Below, piece after piece: positions 43,976 to 51,827 of a DNA stretch of 64,000 bases; within the stretch, counting starts at the first letter, position 1, and every line of letters begins with the position of its first letter. The notes beneath the pieces are model-generated. The model worked only from the letters and a program-made list of their open reading frames with translations. It had not been told where the DNA came from and made no database searches. A program made the position numbers and the translations under genes. Source of the DNA: Streptomyces cupreus (GTDB lineage Bacteria; Actinomycetota; Actinomycetes; Streptomycetales; Streptomycetaceae). The DNA lies in assembly GCF_014257025.1 (NCBI RefSeq), contig NZ_JACMSF010000040.1, positions 24,125 to 88,124 on the forward strand. Reading direction: 5' to 3'.

Positions 43976-44010
43976 CCGCGCGGACACCCTCCGATCCGAT
44001 GTCCGCGCGG
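43976..44010 (+). terminator. Hairpin terminator after the hydrolase operon
   Basis: CCGCGCGGACA (43976-43986) pairs perfectly with TGTCCGCGCGG (44000-44010) across a 13-nt loop, 18 bp after the stop at 43958. No T-run follows, as usual in this kind of genome. Confidence 0.8.
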
Positions 44011-44294
44011 CGCGACTGGGGCCACAGGAAAAAGGACCGAGCCGTGCTCGGCGAATCCGCTCCTGTTCCCTCGCCGCGAGGAACTTCTCCACGGCGGAGT
44101 TGGACGCGGCCGGGTTCTCCAGGAACGGAAAGTCTGAGGAGGCCACGACGGCCGGGAAGACCGGACACGCTAACAGGTGGTCAATCCAACCGAACGGGAA
44201 TCGCTTTGCTCCCCGCCCTACGGCGCCGGCGGGCGGACTCACCATCCACCTGCACTTCCCGTGACCTCCACGTGTGAGTGGGTGGTGGGTGGCT
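44011..44294. other. Region without an intact gene
   Basis: The minus strand has a protein-like patch (about 44035-44170: VFPAVVASSDFPFLENPAAS then EKFLAAREQERIRR) but no start, and I do not recognise it. It may be the end of a gene broken by the IS21-type insertion next to it. Confidence 0.35.
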
Positions 44295-44558
44295 GCGGAG
44301 TGCGCGGTCTCGTTCCAGTCACCGAACGTTTTGCCGGCCGGGAAGCCGGCCTGCTTGCGGCGGGTCGCGACCGGCGGCCTCCTCGGCCAGCAGCACCCGG
44401 ACGGCCTCGGCGGGATCCCAGCGTTGAGCCTTGGCGGTGGGGATCGGGTCGGTCAACGCCAGCCGGATGTACGGGAGTTTGAGCCTGCGGGTCAGCTCGA
44501 TCGCCTCGGCCAGCGGGTCACCGTTGGAGCCCGAAACGGTGCGGAGAGGGGTGGCCAT
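44295..44558 (-). pseudogene. IS21-family IstB ATPase, N-terminal remnant
   Basis: From ATG 44558 the minus strand reads MATPLRTVSGSNGDPLAEAI, then LTRRLKLPYIRLALTDPIPT and WDPAEAVRVLLAEEAAGRDP, the standard N-terminus of IstB-like helper ATPases. The frame is then lost; another frame continues as AGFPAGKTFGDWNETA and ends there. The Walker motifs and the istA partner are absent. It marks a former IS21-type insertion. Confidence 0.8.
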
Positions 44559-44767
44559 CTGTGTTCGTCTTGCTGCGAAAATGCCAATTTCAGTTCAGTC
44601 AACAGCTCGACATCACCGGCTGGACGCAAGACGAGATCGATACCGGCGTCAGTCTCCAGACCGACCTCGGACAATTCGGTGTCGGCGGGCGCGCGATGTA
44701 CGACCGACGCGGCCTCGCCGGTCACGGCCACGAAGCCGACCAGGACTCCGACCATGAGGCCGGCCAC
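44559..44767 (-). pseudogene. Possible truncated membrane/secreted protein
   Basis: The minus strand from 44767 gives a hydrophobic N-terminus (MAGLMVGVLVGFVAVTGEAA) and an acidic segment (ELSEVGLETDAGIDLVLRPA), then runs into the istB fragment. This looks like a short anchored or secreted protein cut by the insertion. There is no clear ribosome site and I do not recognise the family. Confidence 0.3.
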
Positions 44768-44862
44768 GGCAGGTCAGCGCGCTGCCGGCCTGCCGCCCAC
44801 GACAGATCGGCCTGCGGCGGTGCCCGGCCCGCCGGCCGATCTTCCGAATCGTGCGGTGCGTG

Positions 44863-45165
44863 TCAGCAGACGGCCGTGCGCGCGTATGTGCCCTTGTAGA
44901 AGAACGGCGCTGCGGTGTAGCCCTTCGCCAGGGTGAAACACGGGCCGTCGGGACCGTCGTTCACGATGACCTGAATGGTCATGGATCGGAGGCAGGTGTT
45001 CTCCAGGTACACCCAGAAACCTTGGTCGGTGTAGGTCACATCGCGTTTGATGCACGCGGGTGCGGTCCCACCGGCCGCAGGGGCCGCTTGGGCTGGGACA
45101 GCCAGGGAGCCGAGCGCGAGAGCGGTCCCGGCAAGCGCGCCGACAAGTGCGTGACGAATGCGCAT
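44863..45165 (-). CDS. Secreted four-cysteine protein, tendamistat-like (alpha-amylase inhibitor fold)
   Basis: A 100-residue exported protein. The signal peptide ends near VPAQA-AP (residues 27-28), leaving a mature domain of about 72 residues with four cysteines at 38, 58, 76 and 100. From memory, tendamistat has cysteines at 11, 27, 45 and 73. The middle spacing (18) is identical, and CLRSMTIQVIVNDGPDGPC matches the alternating strand and Gly-x-Cys pattern of that segment. The inhibitory Trp-Arg-Tyr triad is not kept; WVY occupies a similar place. It may be an amylase inhibitor or a relative with another target. ATG 45165 follows ACAGGAT. Confidence 0.72.
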   Translation of the reverse strand: MRIRHALVGALAGTALALGSLAVPAQAAPAAGGTAPACIKRDVTYTDQGFWVYLENTCLRSMTIQVIVNDGPDGPCFTLAKGYTAAPFFYKGTYARTAVC

Positions 45166-45314
45166 ATTTGATCCTGTCTTCTGTGCACACGCCTGGAGCG
45201 TCCAGTGTGTGGTCGTTGATTGCGCCGAGCAGCCTTCTGAGTTGGCCGTGGGAGATCGGCCGGCCGGGCCGGGCACCGCCGCAGGCCGATTGCCCGACCT
45301 GTCGGCGACGCCCT

Positions 45315-45357
45315 TCCTCCCACCGGGGTGTACGACTCGCACACCCCGGTGGGAGGA
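45315..45357 (-). terminator. Strong terminator, 17-bp perfect stem
   Basis: TCCTCCCACCGGGGTGT (45315-45331) pairs perfectly with ACACCCCGGTGGGAGGA (45341-45357) across a 9-nt loop. It lies right after the stop (45362) of the secreted protein gene on the minus strand and separates it from the tendamistat-like gene. Confidence 0.88.
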
Positions 45358-45361
45358 GAGG

Positions 45362-45790
45362 TCACCAGACGCGGCTGCAGCCGGAGGGGGCCCTCTCCGG
45401 GTAGTAGTTGCAGACGTTGATCTGTACACCGTCCACGTTGTGCAGCGGGATGTCGTACGTTCCGTTGACCTTGACCCGTTTCTGAGAGATCCAGCTCCAC
45501 TGGCCGTTCTGGTACTTCCAGTAGCTCAGGTAGAGGCCGCCTGCCCAGCCGTCGCCCGGGCACTTGTCCCGGACAGTGATGTTGAAGTAGGCGCTGTAGG
45601 TGTCACGCCCCTGGGCATTGCCGGTCCAGGTGTAGCTGTAGGTGCCCCCGGCGGCAGCGCAGCCGTTGGTGCTCTCGCCGTACACACTGGCTGCCTGCGC
45701 CGTGCCCGAAAAGGCGACGGTAGCCACGGCGGCCAGGGCCACGCCTATACCCGCCTTTCCCAGCCGGGACGTCAAACCCGTCTTCTCCAC
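45362..45790 (-). CDS. Secreted hypothetical protein (142 aa)
   Basis: GTG 45790 has GGGAGC upstream. The signal peptide (residues 8-33, GIGVALAAVATVAFSGTAQA-A) gives a mature protein of about 108 residues rich in Tyr, Trp, Gly and Asn, with cysteines in STNGCAAAG, RDKCPGDGW, INVCNYYP and PSGCSRVW. The sequence (YSYTWTGNAQGRDTYSAYFN; LYLSYWKYQNGQWSWISQ) suggests a small disulfide-bonded beta protein. No family was recognised. It has its own strong terminator and is divergent from the XRE gene at 45998. Confidence 0.82.
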   Translation of the reverse strand: MEKTGLTSRLGKAGIGVALAAVATVAFSGTAQAASVYGESTNGCAAAGGTYSYTWTGNAQGRDTYSAYFNITVRDKCPGDGWAGGLYLSYWKYQNGQWSWISQKRVKVNGTYDIPLHNVDGVQINVCNYYPERAPSGCSRVW

Positions 45791-45997
45791 TGATGCTCCC
45801 TCGTGTGAGCCGTGCGCTGTGGTGTGAGCGCTTGGACGGGGAACAGGCTTGCGGACGCCGGAGCAGCAGCACAGTGAAACCGCTTGTCCCGGACAGGCGC
45901 GGGCTGTCCGGGCTGGTCGGAGCCTTGTCCGAACTCCGGCCCGGACAGCAGGACATGGCGGAATGCGTCGTTGTCTCGTTGGCAGGGACGACGCAAG

Positions 45998-46942
45998 ATG
46001 ACACGCATGGGGAACCTGGGGGAGTTGCCGCCGTACGAAGACGTGTCTCCGCACGAAGTCCGGGACGATGCCGGCTTCATCGCGTCGATGCAGCGGCTCA
46101 AGGAGCGTTCGGGGCTGACGTATCGCGAGCTGGAGGAGCGAGCCGCCCGCAGCGGTGACGTCCTGGCGCGCAGCACGCTCGCCGACGTACTGCGCCGGAC
46201 GAGCCTGCCGCGCCCCGAGGTCCTGGCCGCGTTCGTCCGCGCCTGCGGGGACGGTGAGCGGGTCGACGCCTGGCTGGCCGCCAGAGACCGGCTCGCCGCC
46301 GCACGCACAAGTGCGGCGCCCCTCCCGACGCGCGACTTTGCAACCGATGCTCGACCGCGGGCTGAAGCGGCCACGATCGCGCGGCCCCGCCGACCCAAGG
46401 GCTTCACATTTGCCGGCGCGAGCACGCTCGCGGTTCCCCTGCTGGCCCTGGTCGCCTGGGGGCTGCTCTCTGGCGACTCCGCCGAGCCAGGGGCACCGGC
46501 TTCTCCCACCGACGGCTGGGTCACCCTCCGCCCCGCCCGCACGGCCGACCTCTGCCTGACCGACGGACGCGACCGCGACGGCGCCTACGACAGCGCCGTA
46601 GCCGTCCAACTCCCCTGTGCCCAGGCATCCGTGCCGCGCACCTACCTCGAACCGATGGGTGAGGGGCTCTACCGCATCCAGTGGCACCATCCCCAGATGG
46701 GAAAGGGATGTCTGACGGTCATGGGCGAGGACCAGATCAAGGGCATGCTCGAACCCCGCCAGAATTGCGCGCAGGGCACCCTCTTCCGCCTGGAACCCAC
46801 TGCCGGGGCCTTCCGGCTGCGCCCGGCCACCAGCACCGGGTGCATCGGCATCGTCGACAACGACACCACCGTAGGCGCCGAGGCGATCGAGGAACGCTGC
46901 TCCGGTGCGGCAGATCAGCGGTTCCTCGTCCGGGCGGGCTGA
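45998..46942 (+). CDS. XRE-type membrane protein with extracellular beta-trefoil-like domain
   Basis: A 314-residue protein with three parts. Residues 24-100 form an HTH of the type found in streptomycete XRE proteins (FIASMQRLKERSGLTYRELE; LARSTLADVLRRTSLPRP). A basic linker leads to one membrane helix (residues 136-157, GFTFAGASTLAVPLLALVAW). The outer ~150 residues resemble a ricin-B/beta-trefoil lectin (TADLCLTDGRDRDGAYD; KGCLTVMGEDQIKGMLEPRQ; TGCIGIVDND; ADQRFLV). It could sense a glycan outside and act on DNA or partners inside. ATG 45998 is chosen; GGGACG precedes it at a long spacing. Confidence 0.85.
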   Translation: MTRMGNLGELPPYEDVSPHEVRDDAGFIASMQRLKERSGLTYRELEERAARSGDVLARSTLADVLRRTSLPRPEVLAAFVRACGDGERVDAWLAARDRLAAARTSAAPLPTRDFATDARPRAEAATIARPRRPKGFTFAGASTLAVPLLALVAWGLLSGDSAEPGAPASPTDGWVTLRPARTADLCLTDGRDRDGAYDSAVAVQLPCAQASVPRTYLEPMGEGLYRIQWHHPQMGKGCLTVMGEDQIKGMLEPRQNCAQGTLFRLEPTAGAFRLRPATSTGCIGIVDNDTTVGAEAIEERCSGAADQRFLVRAG

Positions 46943-47039
46943 CGGCCCCCGTGCACCTGACGCCGGTCGCGCGACGGCCGCGTTCTCCCGTCACACCGGG
47001 AACCTGTGCAGCGGCCCGTCCAGCCTGCCCTGACCCACG

Positions 47040-47369
47040 TCAACAGGCCTGTGGCGTGGTCGGCTGTTGATGCCGACGGCCGCCCCAGCACTCCGAAGCC
47101 CATCTGAACTGGGCACTCATCCCCATGATGACCCGGCGCCTGACCCGCAAAAGTCCCGGAACGAGCCAGTGGACGCGGAAGGCTCCCGCAACCGGATGAC
47201 GTTTCGGTTCTACTCGGCGCCGGCGCCGGCGTCGGGCTAGTCGTCCGCGCCGCCTCTTGCTCACCCTGTCGTGCATGGCCTTGATGAGCGCGTCGGAAGG
47301 CGTGCGCCCCTCGGCCTCGCCGAGCGCTTCGAACTCGTGACGCAGCGGCTTGGGCGGGCGGAAGCCCAT
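47040..47369 (-). CDS. Small basic protein with ribbon-helix-helix-like start
   Basis: From ATG 47369 the sequence starts MGFRPPKPLRHEFEALGEAE and SDALIKAMHDRV, the pattern of ribbon-helix-helix DNA-binding proteins on plasmids and integrative elements. The rest is very Arg-rich (KRRRGRLARRRRRRRVEPK) and then loses protein character, so the C-terminus may be frameshifted. A weak GAGGCAG lies upstream. It may be a mobile-element relic. Confidence 0.42.
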   Translation of the reverse strand: MGFRPPKPLRHEFEALGEAEGRTPSDALIKAMHDRVSKRRRGRLARRRRRRRVEPKRHPVAGAFRVHWLVPGLLRVRRRVIMGMSAQFRWASECWGGRRHQQPTTPQAC

Positions 47370-47626
47370 GACCTTGGTCTGCCTCAAGGCCGGGCATGCC
47401 TCTTTAAGCCCACGCCCCGCAGTGATCAGCGCCGCGCCTCACAGAAGGCCACGGCTTCCCAGATGGCCCTCCACTCACAGCATCACGGTTCGTCGGGCGC
47501 ATCATCGGCCACGCAACCCGGCCCCGCAGTCGCCCTGCCTGCGGCAGCAGAATTCGCTGCGGGGAGGCGCAGGGGCTTGCGTAGTCAGCGTCCATCAGGC
47601 CATCCCGATCGCCTGCCTGCTGGGGC
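47370..47626. other. 257-bp gap without a supported gene
   Basis: Frames here are shadow-like. It lies between two minus-strand genes and would include the 5' side of the ribbon-helix-helix gene. Confidence 0.4.
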
Positions 47627-48052
47627 TCAGTGGGGGGTGAAGATCTTGGAGACGAATTCGGCGATCTGCTCGTCGGAGACATTCCGGGCGAGGTCGGACT
47701 CGCTGATCATGCCGACCAGTCTCTTGTCGTTCTTCACGTCGATCACAGGGAGACGTTTGACCCGGTTCCGTTCCATCGCGTCGAGAACGTCGCGGACGTC
47801 GGCATCAGCGTCGATCCACTTCGGGGTGCCCTCGGCCAGTTCTCCCGCAGTGACCTTGGACGGGTCGTGCCCCGACGCCACGCACTTGAGCACGATGTCG
47901 CGATCAGTGATCATGCCGGTGAGCATGTCACCTTCGCCACAGATGGGCAGGACGCCTACGTCGAGTTCGCGCATCCGCTGCGCTGCCCGGTCCAGGGTCT
48001 CGTGGGCAGGGATGCATTCCACGCCCGTGTGCATGATGTCCCGCGCCTTCAT
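47627..48052 (-). CDS. Tandem CBS-domain protein
   Basis: A 141-residue protein made of two CBS motifs (MKARDIMHTGVECIPAHETL with LPICGEGDMLTGMITDRDIV; WIDADADVRDVLDAMERNRV with VKRLPVIDVKNDKRLVGMIS). A Bateman module like this binds adenine nucleotides and senses energy state. The order matches the short CBS proteins linked to dormancy in actinobacteria. GGAGGAGG precedes the ATG at 48052. Its start overlaps the end of the short gene upstream by four bases. Confidence 0.92.
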   Translation of the reverse strand: MKARDIMHTGVECIPAHETLDRAAQRMRELDVGVLPICGEGDMLTGMITDRDIVLKCVASGHDPSKVTAGELAEGTPKWIDADADVRDVLDAMERNRVKRLPVIDVKNDKRLVGMISESDLARNVSDEQIAEFVSKIFTPH

Positions 48053-48276
48053 CGCAGTCCTCCTCCGTCTAACTGACCGGACCGCCCGAGCCGGGCGGCA
48101 CCCTTGATCCGCAGCATTGCTCCCACCACGCGCGATGCGGCGAAACGGCGCACCCGCCATATGGCTCCGTCCGGCACTTCCAGGGCTGCGAGGGCCGAGG
48201 CGCGGCAGAGGGTGGGCTCACACGCGACCCCAATGTCGATCAGCTCGCCGTGGTCCGTTGGGCTGCTTGCCGACAT
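48049..48276 (-). CDS. Possible small protein coupled to the CBS gene
   Basis: From ATG 48276 the frame reads MSASSPTDHGELIDIGVACE, PTLCRASALAALEVPDGAIW and RRFAASRVVGAMLRIKGAAR and ends in TGA that overlaps the ATG of the CBS gene (ATGA), a sign of translational coupling. The composition is protein-like for about 55 residues. No family was recognised and the ribosome site is weak. It could instead be a decayed remnant. Confidence 0.4.
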   Translation of the reverse strand: MSASSPTDHGELIDIGVACEPTLCRASALAALEVPDGAIWRVRRFAASRVVGAMLRIKGAARLGRSGQLDGGGLR

Positions 48277-48384
48277 ACCGCCACCAGCCCGGCCGGCTGT
48301 CTGTTCTACCTGGCGTGCCTGTTGGTCGCACGAGGTTCGGCGAGAGCCCGGGATCGGCAGCACCCGCTCGTGGTGGTGTCCTGG

Positions 48385-49941
48385 TCAGCCCGCGGCTGTG
48401 ATCCCCGGGCGGAATCCGCCCGTCGGCCATGTGGGGGATTCACGCTGGTTGTTGCGTGGCCCCACGACGTGATCCGCTGCATATGTCCTGTCGGCGGGGA
48501 GGCGCCGGGGCCGTGGGCGAGGGAGCGGCCGGGGCTGCTCCGCCCAGATGGTCTTTCCTGTCGGCGTGTGACGGGTGCCCCAGCGGTCGGCGAGCTGCCC
48601 GACCAGGAACAGGCCACGGCCGCCCTCGTCCAGAGCACGGGCGCGGCGCGGATGCGGAGCGGTGCTGCTGGCGTCGGAGACCTCACAGATCAGCGCGGTG
48701 TTGCGGATGAGCCGCAGCTGGATGGGGGCCCGGGCGTGCCGGATGGCGTTGGTGACCAGCTCGCTGACGATCAGCTCGGTGGTCGGGACGATGTCCTGCA
48801 GACCCCAGGTCGTGAGCTGGTCGGCGGCCCGCCGGCGCGCGTCGGCGACGATGACGGGCGCCGCGGGCAGATCCCAGCTGGCCACGTGCGAAGGGCCCAG
48901 GGCGTGGGTGCGGGCCACGAGCAGGGCGACGTCGTCCTCCGGACACTCGGGCAGGAGTGCCGTGATGAGGTTGTCGCAGGTGGCCTCCAGCGAGGGGGTG
49001 GGTACGGTCAGGGCGTGCAGGAGTTCCTGCATTCCGGTGCCGATGTCGCGGTCGTGGGCTTCGACCAGTCCGTCCGTGTACAGCACGAGCAGGCTGCCTT
49101 CGGGCAGGCGGACGTCGGTGGCCTCGAAGGGGAGACCGCCCACCCCCAGAGGGGGGCCGGGAACCATGGGGATGAAGTCCACGGAGCCGTCCGGCAGGAC
49201 TGCGGCCGGGGCGAGGTGGCCTGCGCTGGCCAGGGTGCAGTGGCGCGACACCGGGTCGTAGACCACGTACAGGCACGTCGCCCCGACCTCCCCGGCAGAT
49301 TCGATGCCCTCTTCGATCTCTTCGAGGATCAGGTCGTCGAGCTGGGTCAGCAGTTCGTCCGGGGGAAGGTCGACATCGGCCAAGGTGCGCATCGCGCTGC
49401 GCAGCTGGCCCATGGTGGCCGAGGCGTTGATGCCGTGGCCGACGACATCGCCGACGACCAGAGCCACGCGGGCACCGGAGAGAGGGATGACGTCGAACCA
49501 GTCGCCGCCCACACCGGCGTGCGGGTCCGCGGGCAGGTAGCGCATGGCCGTCTCCACTGCCGGCTGCGCGGGCCGGTGATACAGCAGCAGGCGGCGCTGC
49601 AGGGCCAGATCCGCGCCGTCGGTCTCCTGTCGTACGGCGTGAACGAACCACACGACGTGGTCATCGGCACCCACCAACGGGTAAGCCCGCACATCGGCAT
49701 CCACCCGGTGGCCGTCCCGGTCGCGCAGCGTGACCCGTCCGGTCCACGCCTCCTGCTGCGAGAGGCTCCGCCAGGCCGACCCCGGAAGGCGAGCGGCAAG
49801 AAGATCAGACGCCGGACGCCCGATCACCTCACCCGGCTCATACCCGAGAAGCAGTCGGGCACCCCGGCTCCACGCCGCTACGACGCCCCGCGCGTCCACT
49901 GCGGCCGCTGCGTTCTCCACCGCCAGGGGGTTGCCGTACAT
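48385..49941 (-). CDS. PAS-SpoIIE phosphatase with C-terminal anti-sigma-type ATPase
   Basis: A 518-residue regulator. Residues 1-115 form a PAS sensor (AAAVDARGVVAAWSRGARLL; GYEPGEVIGRPASDLLA). The PP2C/SpoIIE phosphatase domain (about 130-345) has GVGGDWFDVIPLSGARVALV, VVGDVVGHGINASATMGQLR and the metal-ligand LVLYTDGLVE. An RsbW-like HATPase_c domain closes it (TELIVSELVTNAIRHARAPI; DEGGRGLFLVGQLADRWG). Such proteins tune sigma factors through anti-sigma and anti-anti-sigma partners. ATG 49941 follows GGTGGAAAG. The extra C-terminal Pro/Arg tail is unusual. Confidence 0.93.
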   Translation of the reverse strand: MYGNPLAVENAAAAVDARGVVAAWSRGARLLLGYEPGEVIGRPASDLLAARLPGSAWRSLSQQEAWTGRVTLRDRDGHRVDADVRAYPLVGADDHVVWFVHAVRQETDGADLALQRRLLLYHRPAQPAVETAMRYLPADPHAGVGGDWFDVIPLSGARVALVVGDVVGHGINASATMGQLRSAMRTLADVDLPPDELLTQLDDLILEEIEEGIESAGEVGATCLYVVYDPVSRHCTLASAGHLAPAAVLPDGSVDFIPMVPGPPLGVGGLPFEATDVRLPEGSLLVLYTDGLVEAHDRDIGTGMQELLHALTVPTPSLEATCDNLITALLPECPEDDVALLVARTHALGPSHVASWDLPAAPVIVADARRRAADQLTTWGLQDIVPTTELIVSELVTNAIRHARAPIQLRLIRNTALICEVSDASSTAPHPRRARALDEGGRGLFLVGQLADRWGTRHTPTGKTIWAEQPRPLPRPRPRRLPADRTYAADHVVGPRNNQRESPTWPTGGFRPGITAAG

Positions 49942-50290
49942 ACTTTCCACCCACCACTTCCATTGTGCTCCTGAACGCGACTCATCCAGGCACTCCAATC
50001 GTGATCTCCGGTGTGGGTGGCGCCCCGATACCCGCCCGGCGGCGGGACTGCTTCGTCCCGGGGGTGCCTGCCCGGTCCATCGGTACTTCGGCCGGGCTGC
50101 CCTCATCCGTGGCCGACCCGCCTGACACCCTTCCGGTCTGTCTCGGCGCGGCCACGATTGAATTCGGTCGTTCCGGGTCACGCACATGGCCCCGCGGCGC
50201 TTGCGCAGTCCGCGCCACGGGCGACAGGCTCGTGGTGGTCCGGCGAGACATCGGTCCCGCATGTCCGGGAAGCGGATGGAGTGATCTTCC
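49942..50290. other. 349-bp divergent intergenic region
   Basis: It separates the phosphatase gene and the metallothionein-like gene, which point apart. No gene, palindrome or clear promoter box was seen. Confidence 0.45.
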
Positions 50291-50524
50291 ATGGCGGTGT
50301 GCGAAGTCTGCGGTAATGACTACGAGCTGGCATTCGAGGTTCGAGCCGCCGGCGCGGTCCACATCTTCGACAGTCTGGAGTGCGCGGCCCAGCGCATGGC
50401 CCCCATCTGCGACAACTGCAGCTGCAGGATTCTGGGCCATGGCTTGCAGGCGGACGGGGAGTTCTACTGCTGCGCCCACTGCGCACGGCAGAAGGGCCGG
50501 GCCGAACTGGTGGACCACGCCTGA
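50291..50524 (+). CDS. Small Cys-rich zinc-ribbon/metallothionein-like protein
   Basis: A 77-residue protein with nine or more cysteines: CEVCGND (C4, C7), SLECAAQ, then ICDNCSCRILGHG and FYCCAHCARQ. It matches the short prokaryotic-metallothionein-like proteins that are very common in streptomycetes, in which paired CxxC motifs bind zinc. It has no signal peptide. The role may be metal buffering or a structural zinc-binding adaptor. ATG 50291 is well placed. Confidence 0.85.
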   Translation: MAVCEVCGNDYELAFEVRAAGAVHIFDSLECAAQRMAPICDNCSCRILGHGLQADGEFYCCAHCARQKGRAELVDHA

Positions 50525-50569
50525 GCGACAGCGCGGAGCCACGCCGCGCCGCGCTGGCTGGCGGCGGCG

Positions 50570-50880
50570 TCATCCGCCGTGCGGTCCGAACAGGAGCTGC
50601 ACCTGCGCTGCGTCGACGGTGAGCGCGTCCGGCGAGCCGGGGTCGACGGCCGGCGAGACGTCGTCACCCGACCACAGGGCGGCGAGGATGCCCAGCCGCA
50701 CCCGCTGGTAGGGCGTCGTGTACGTGAACACGGGGAGGAATGCCCCTTCCTCCCGGTGCCGAACGACAGGCACAGGAAACGCTGCGCCGGTCCGCGCATC
50801 TGCGGCATCGTCCGCCTGCGCACCAGCACCTTGCTTCGCCGAGGGCCTGCACGCACGGTGCCGCCGTACGGCGCTGCGGT
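50570..50880 (-). pseudogene. SseB-like protein, broken duplicate
   Basis: The minus strand gives FPVPVVRHREEGAFLPVFT, then YTTPYQRVRLGILAALWSGD and PGSPDALTVDAAQVQLLFGP, matching the gene at 57138-57545 almost residue for residue. The VHALGEA part at the front is in another frame, a nine-residue segment after VFT is missing, and the N-terminal helix is lost. At DNA level the two stretches share long runs, such as the one at 50618-50645 and 57177-57204. It is a decayed copy. Confidence 0.8.
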
Positions 50881-50925
50881 CCTGCTGCCCCTCTCTTCCC
50901 GTGTCGGCTGCGACGACGGAGGTTT

Positions 50926-51129
50926 CTACCTGCGGTGGACCTGCTCCGCCTGTGGTCCTTTGGGCCCCTGGGTGACTTGGTATTCGACCTTGTCACCCTC
51001 CAGCAGCTCCTTGAAACCCTCGGCCTGAATGGCGGAGAAGTGAACGAATACGTCCGGGCCGCCGCCGTCCGGTTGGATGAAGCCGAACCCCTTGTCGGCG
51101 TTGAACCACTTGACCGTGCCTGTTGCCAT
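50926..51129 (-). CDS. CspA-family cold shock protein
   Basis: A 67-residue single OB-fold protein. RNP1 is KGFGFIQPDGGG and RNP2 is DVFVHFSAI; both are intact. It binds single-stranded RNA and DNA and helps to melt RNA structure in the cold or in other stress. The aromatic residues expected at the nucleic-acid face (Trp8, Phe15, Phe17, Phe28, His29, Phe30) are present. The ATG has GGAATCGG-type sequence upstream rather than a strong site. Confidence 0.95.
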   Translation of the reverse strand: MATGTVKWFNADKGFGFIQPDGGGPDVFVHFSAIQAEGFKELLEGDKVEYQVTQGPKGPQAEQVHRR

Positions 51130-51561
51130 CAGTCCGATTCCTTGTTCCAGACCGCGACATCGCCGTCCCGCAGCCCGTCGCGGCTACCGTCTACGACCCT
51201 GCCATTCTGACCTGCCTGTCCCCGGTGGACACGCTGTCCAGGCCGTCGACCAGGCCTGTGTCGGACGGCGCCCGGACCGCCGTTCCACAGTAGCCCGCCG
51301 AGGCGGGGGCCCTGGCAGCACCGTGGGTGGGGCCTGCGGCCTCGTTCTGCACCGGTCGGCCGGCGAGGGCCGCGACGGCCTCCGGCATGAAGTGAGGCAC
51401 GGTTAAGAGAGCGTTGGGCGCCCGTGCCGGCCGATCAGGTCGTACGACAAGCCGACGAGACCGTCCGTGTATCCGAAGTTTCGACCACGTCGTGACGCAT
51501 GATGGCCCCGGCTGTCCATTGGCAGCCGACCGACGCACACGACACGAGAGCGGAGGCGGCG
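51130..51561. other. 432-bp region without a supported gene
   Basis: Upstream of the cold shock gene on one side and DUF6186 on the other. Cold shock genes often have long structured 5' leaders, so part of this may be one; no specific element could be identified by eye. Confidence 0.4.
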
Positions 51562-51798
51562 GTGACGGAGCATCCAGTGATCGGCTATCTCGTCTGGGCG
51601 GTGCTGTTCGGCGCCCTGTTCGCCTGGGAGGGCTTGGCCCTCGTCCGGACAGGTGACGGCTTCCCCACCCTCAGCGATGCCGTGCGCGCGGTGATGCGCT
51701 ACCCGTTCGGGCGATGGGCACTGTTCGCTCTGTGGCTGTGGTTCGGCTGGCACACCTTCGTCCGCGGCTGGCACTTCCTGCTCCGGGACGCATCATGA
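51562..51798 (+). CDS. DUF6186 small membrane protein
   Basis: A 78-residue two-helix membrane protein (IGYLVWAVLFGALFAWEGLA; FGRWALFALWLWFGWHTFVR). It fits DUF6186, a Trp-rich small membrane family of streptomycetes. GTG 51562 is chosen because GGAGG lies five bases before it. It is followed 29 bp later by a DUF6256 gene, a pairing seen often. Function is unknown. Confidence 0.85.
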   Translation: MTEHPVIGYLVWAVLFGALFAWEGLALVRTGDGFPTLSDAVRAVMRYPFGRWALFALWLWFGWHTFVRGWHFLLRDAS

Positions 51799-51827
51799 CG
51801 GCGTTCCGCCGGATGTAGCGCCGTACC

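Noticed and set aside
48250..49974. 574-codon plus frame opposite the SpoIIE phosphatase
   Set aside because: Shadow of the phosphatase gene; no domain.
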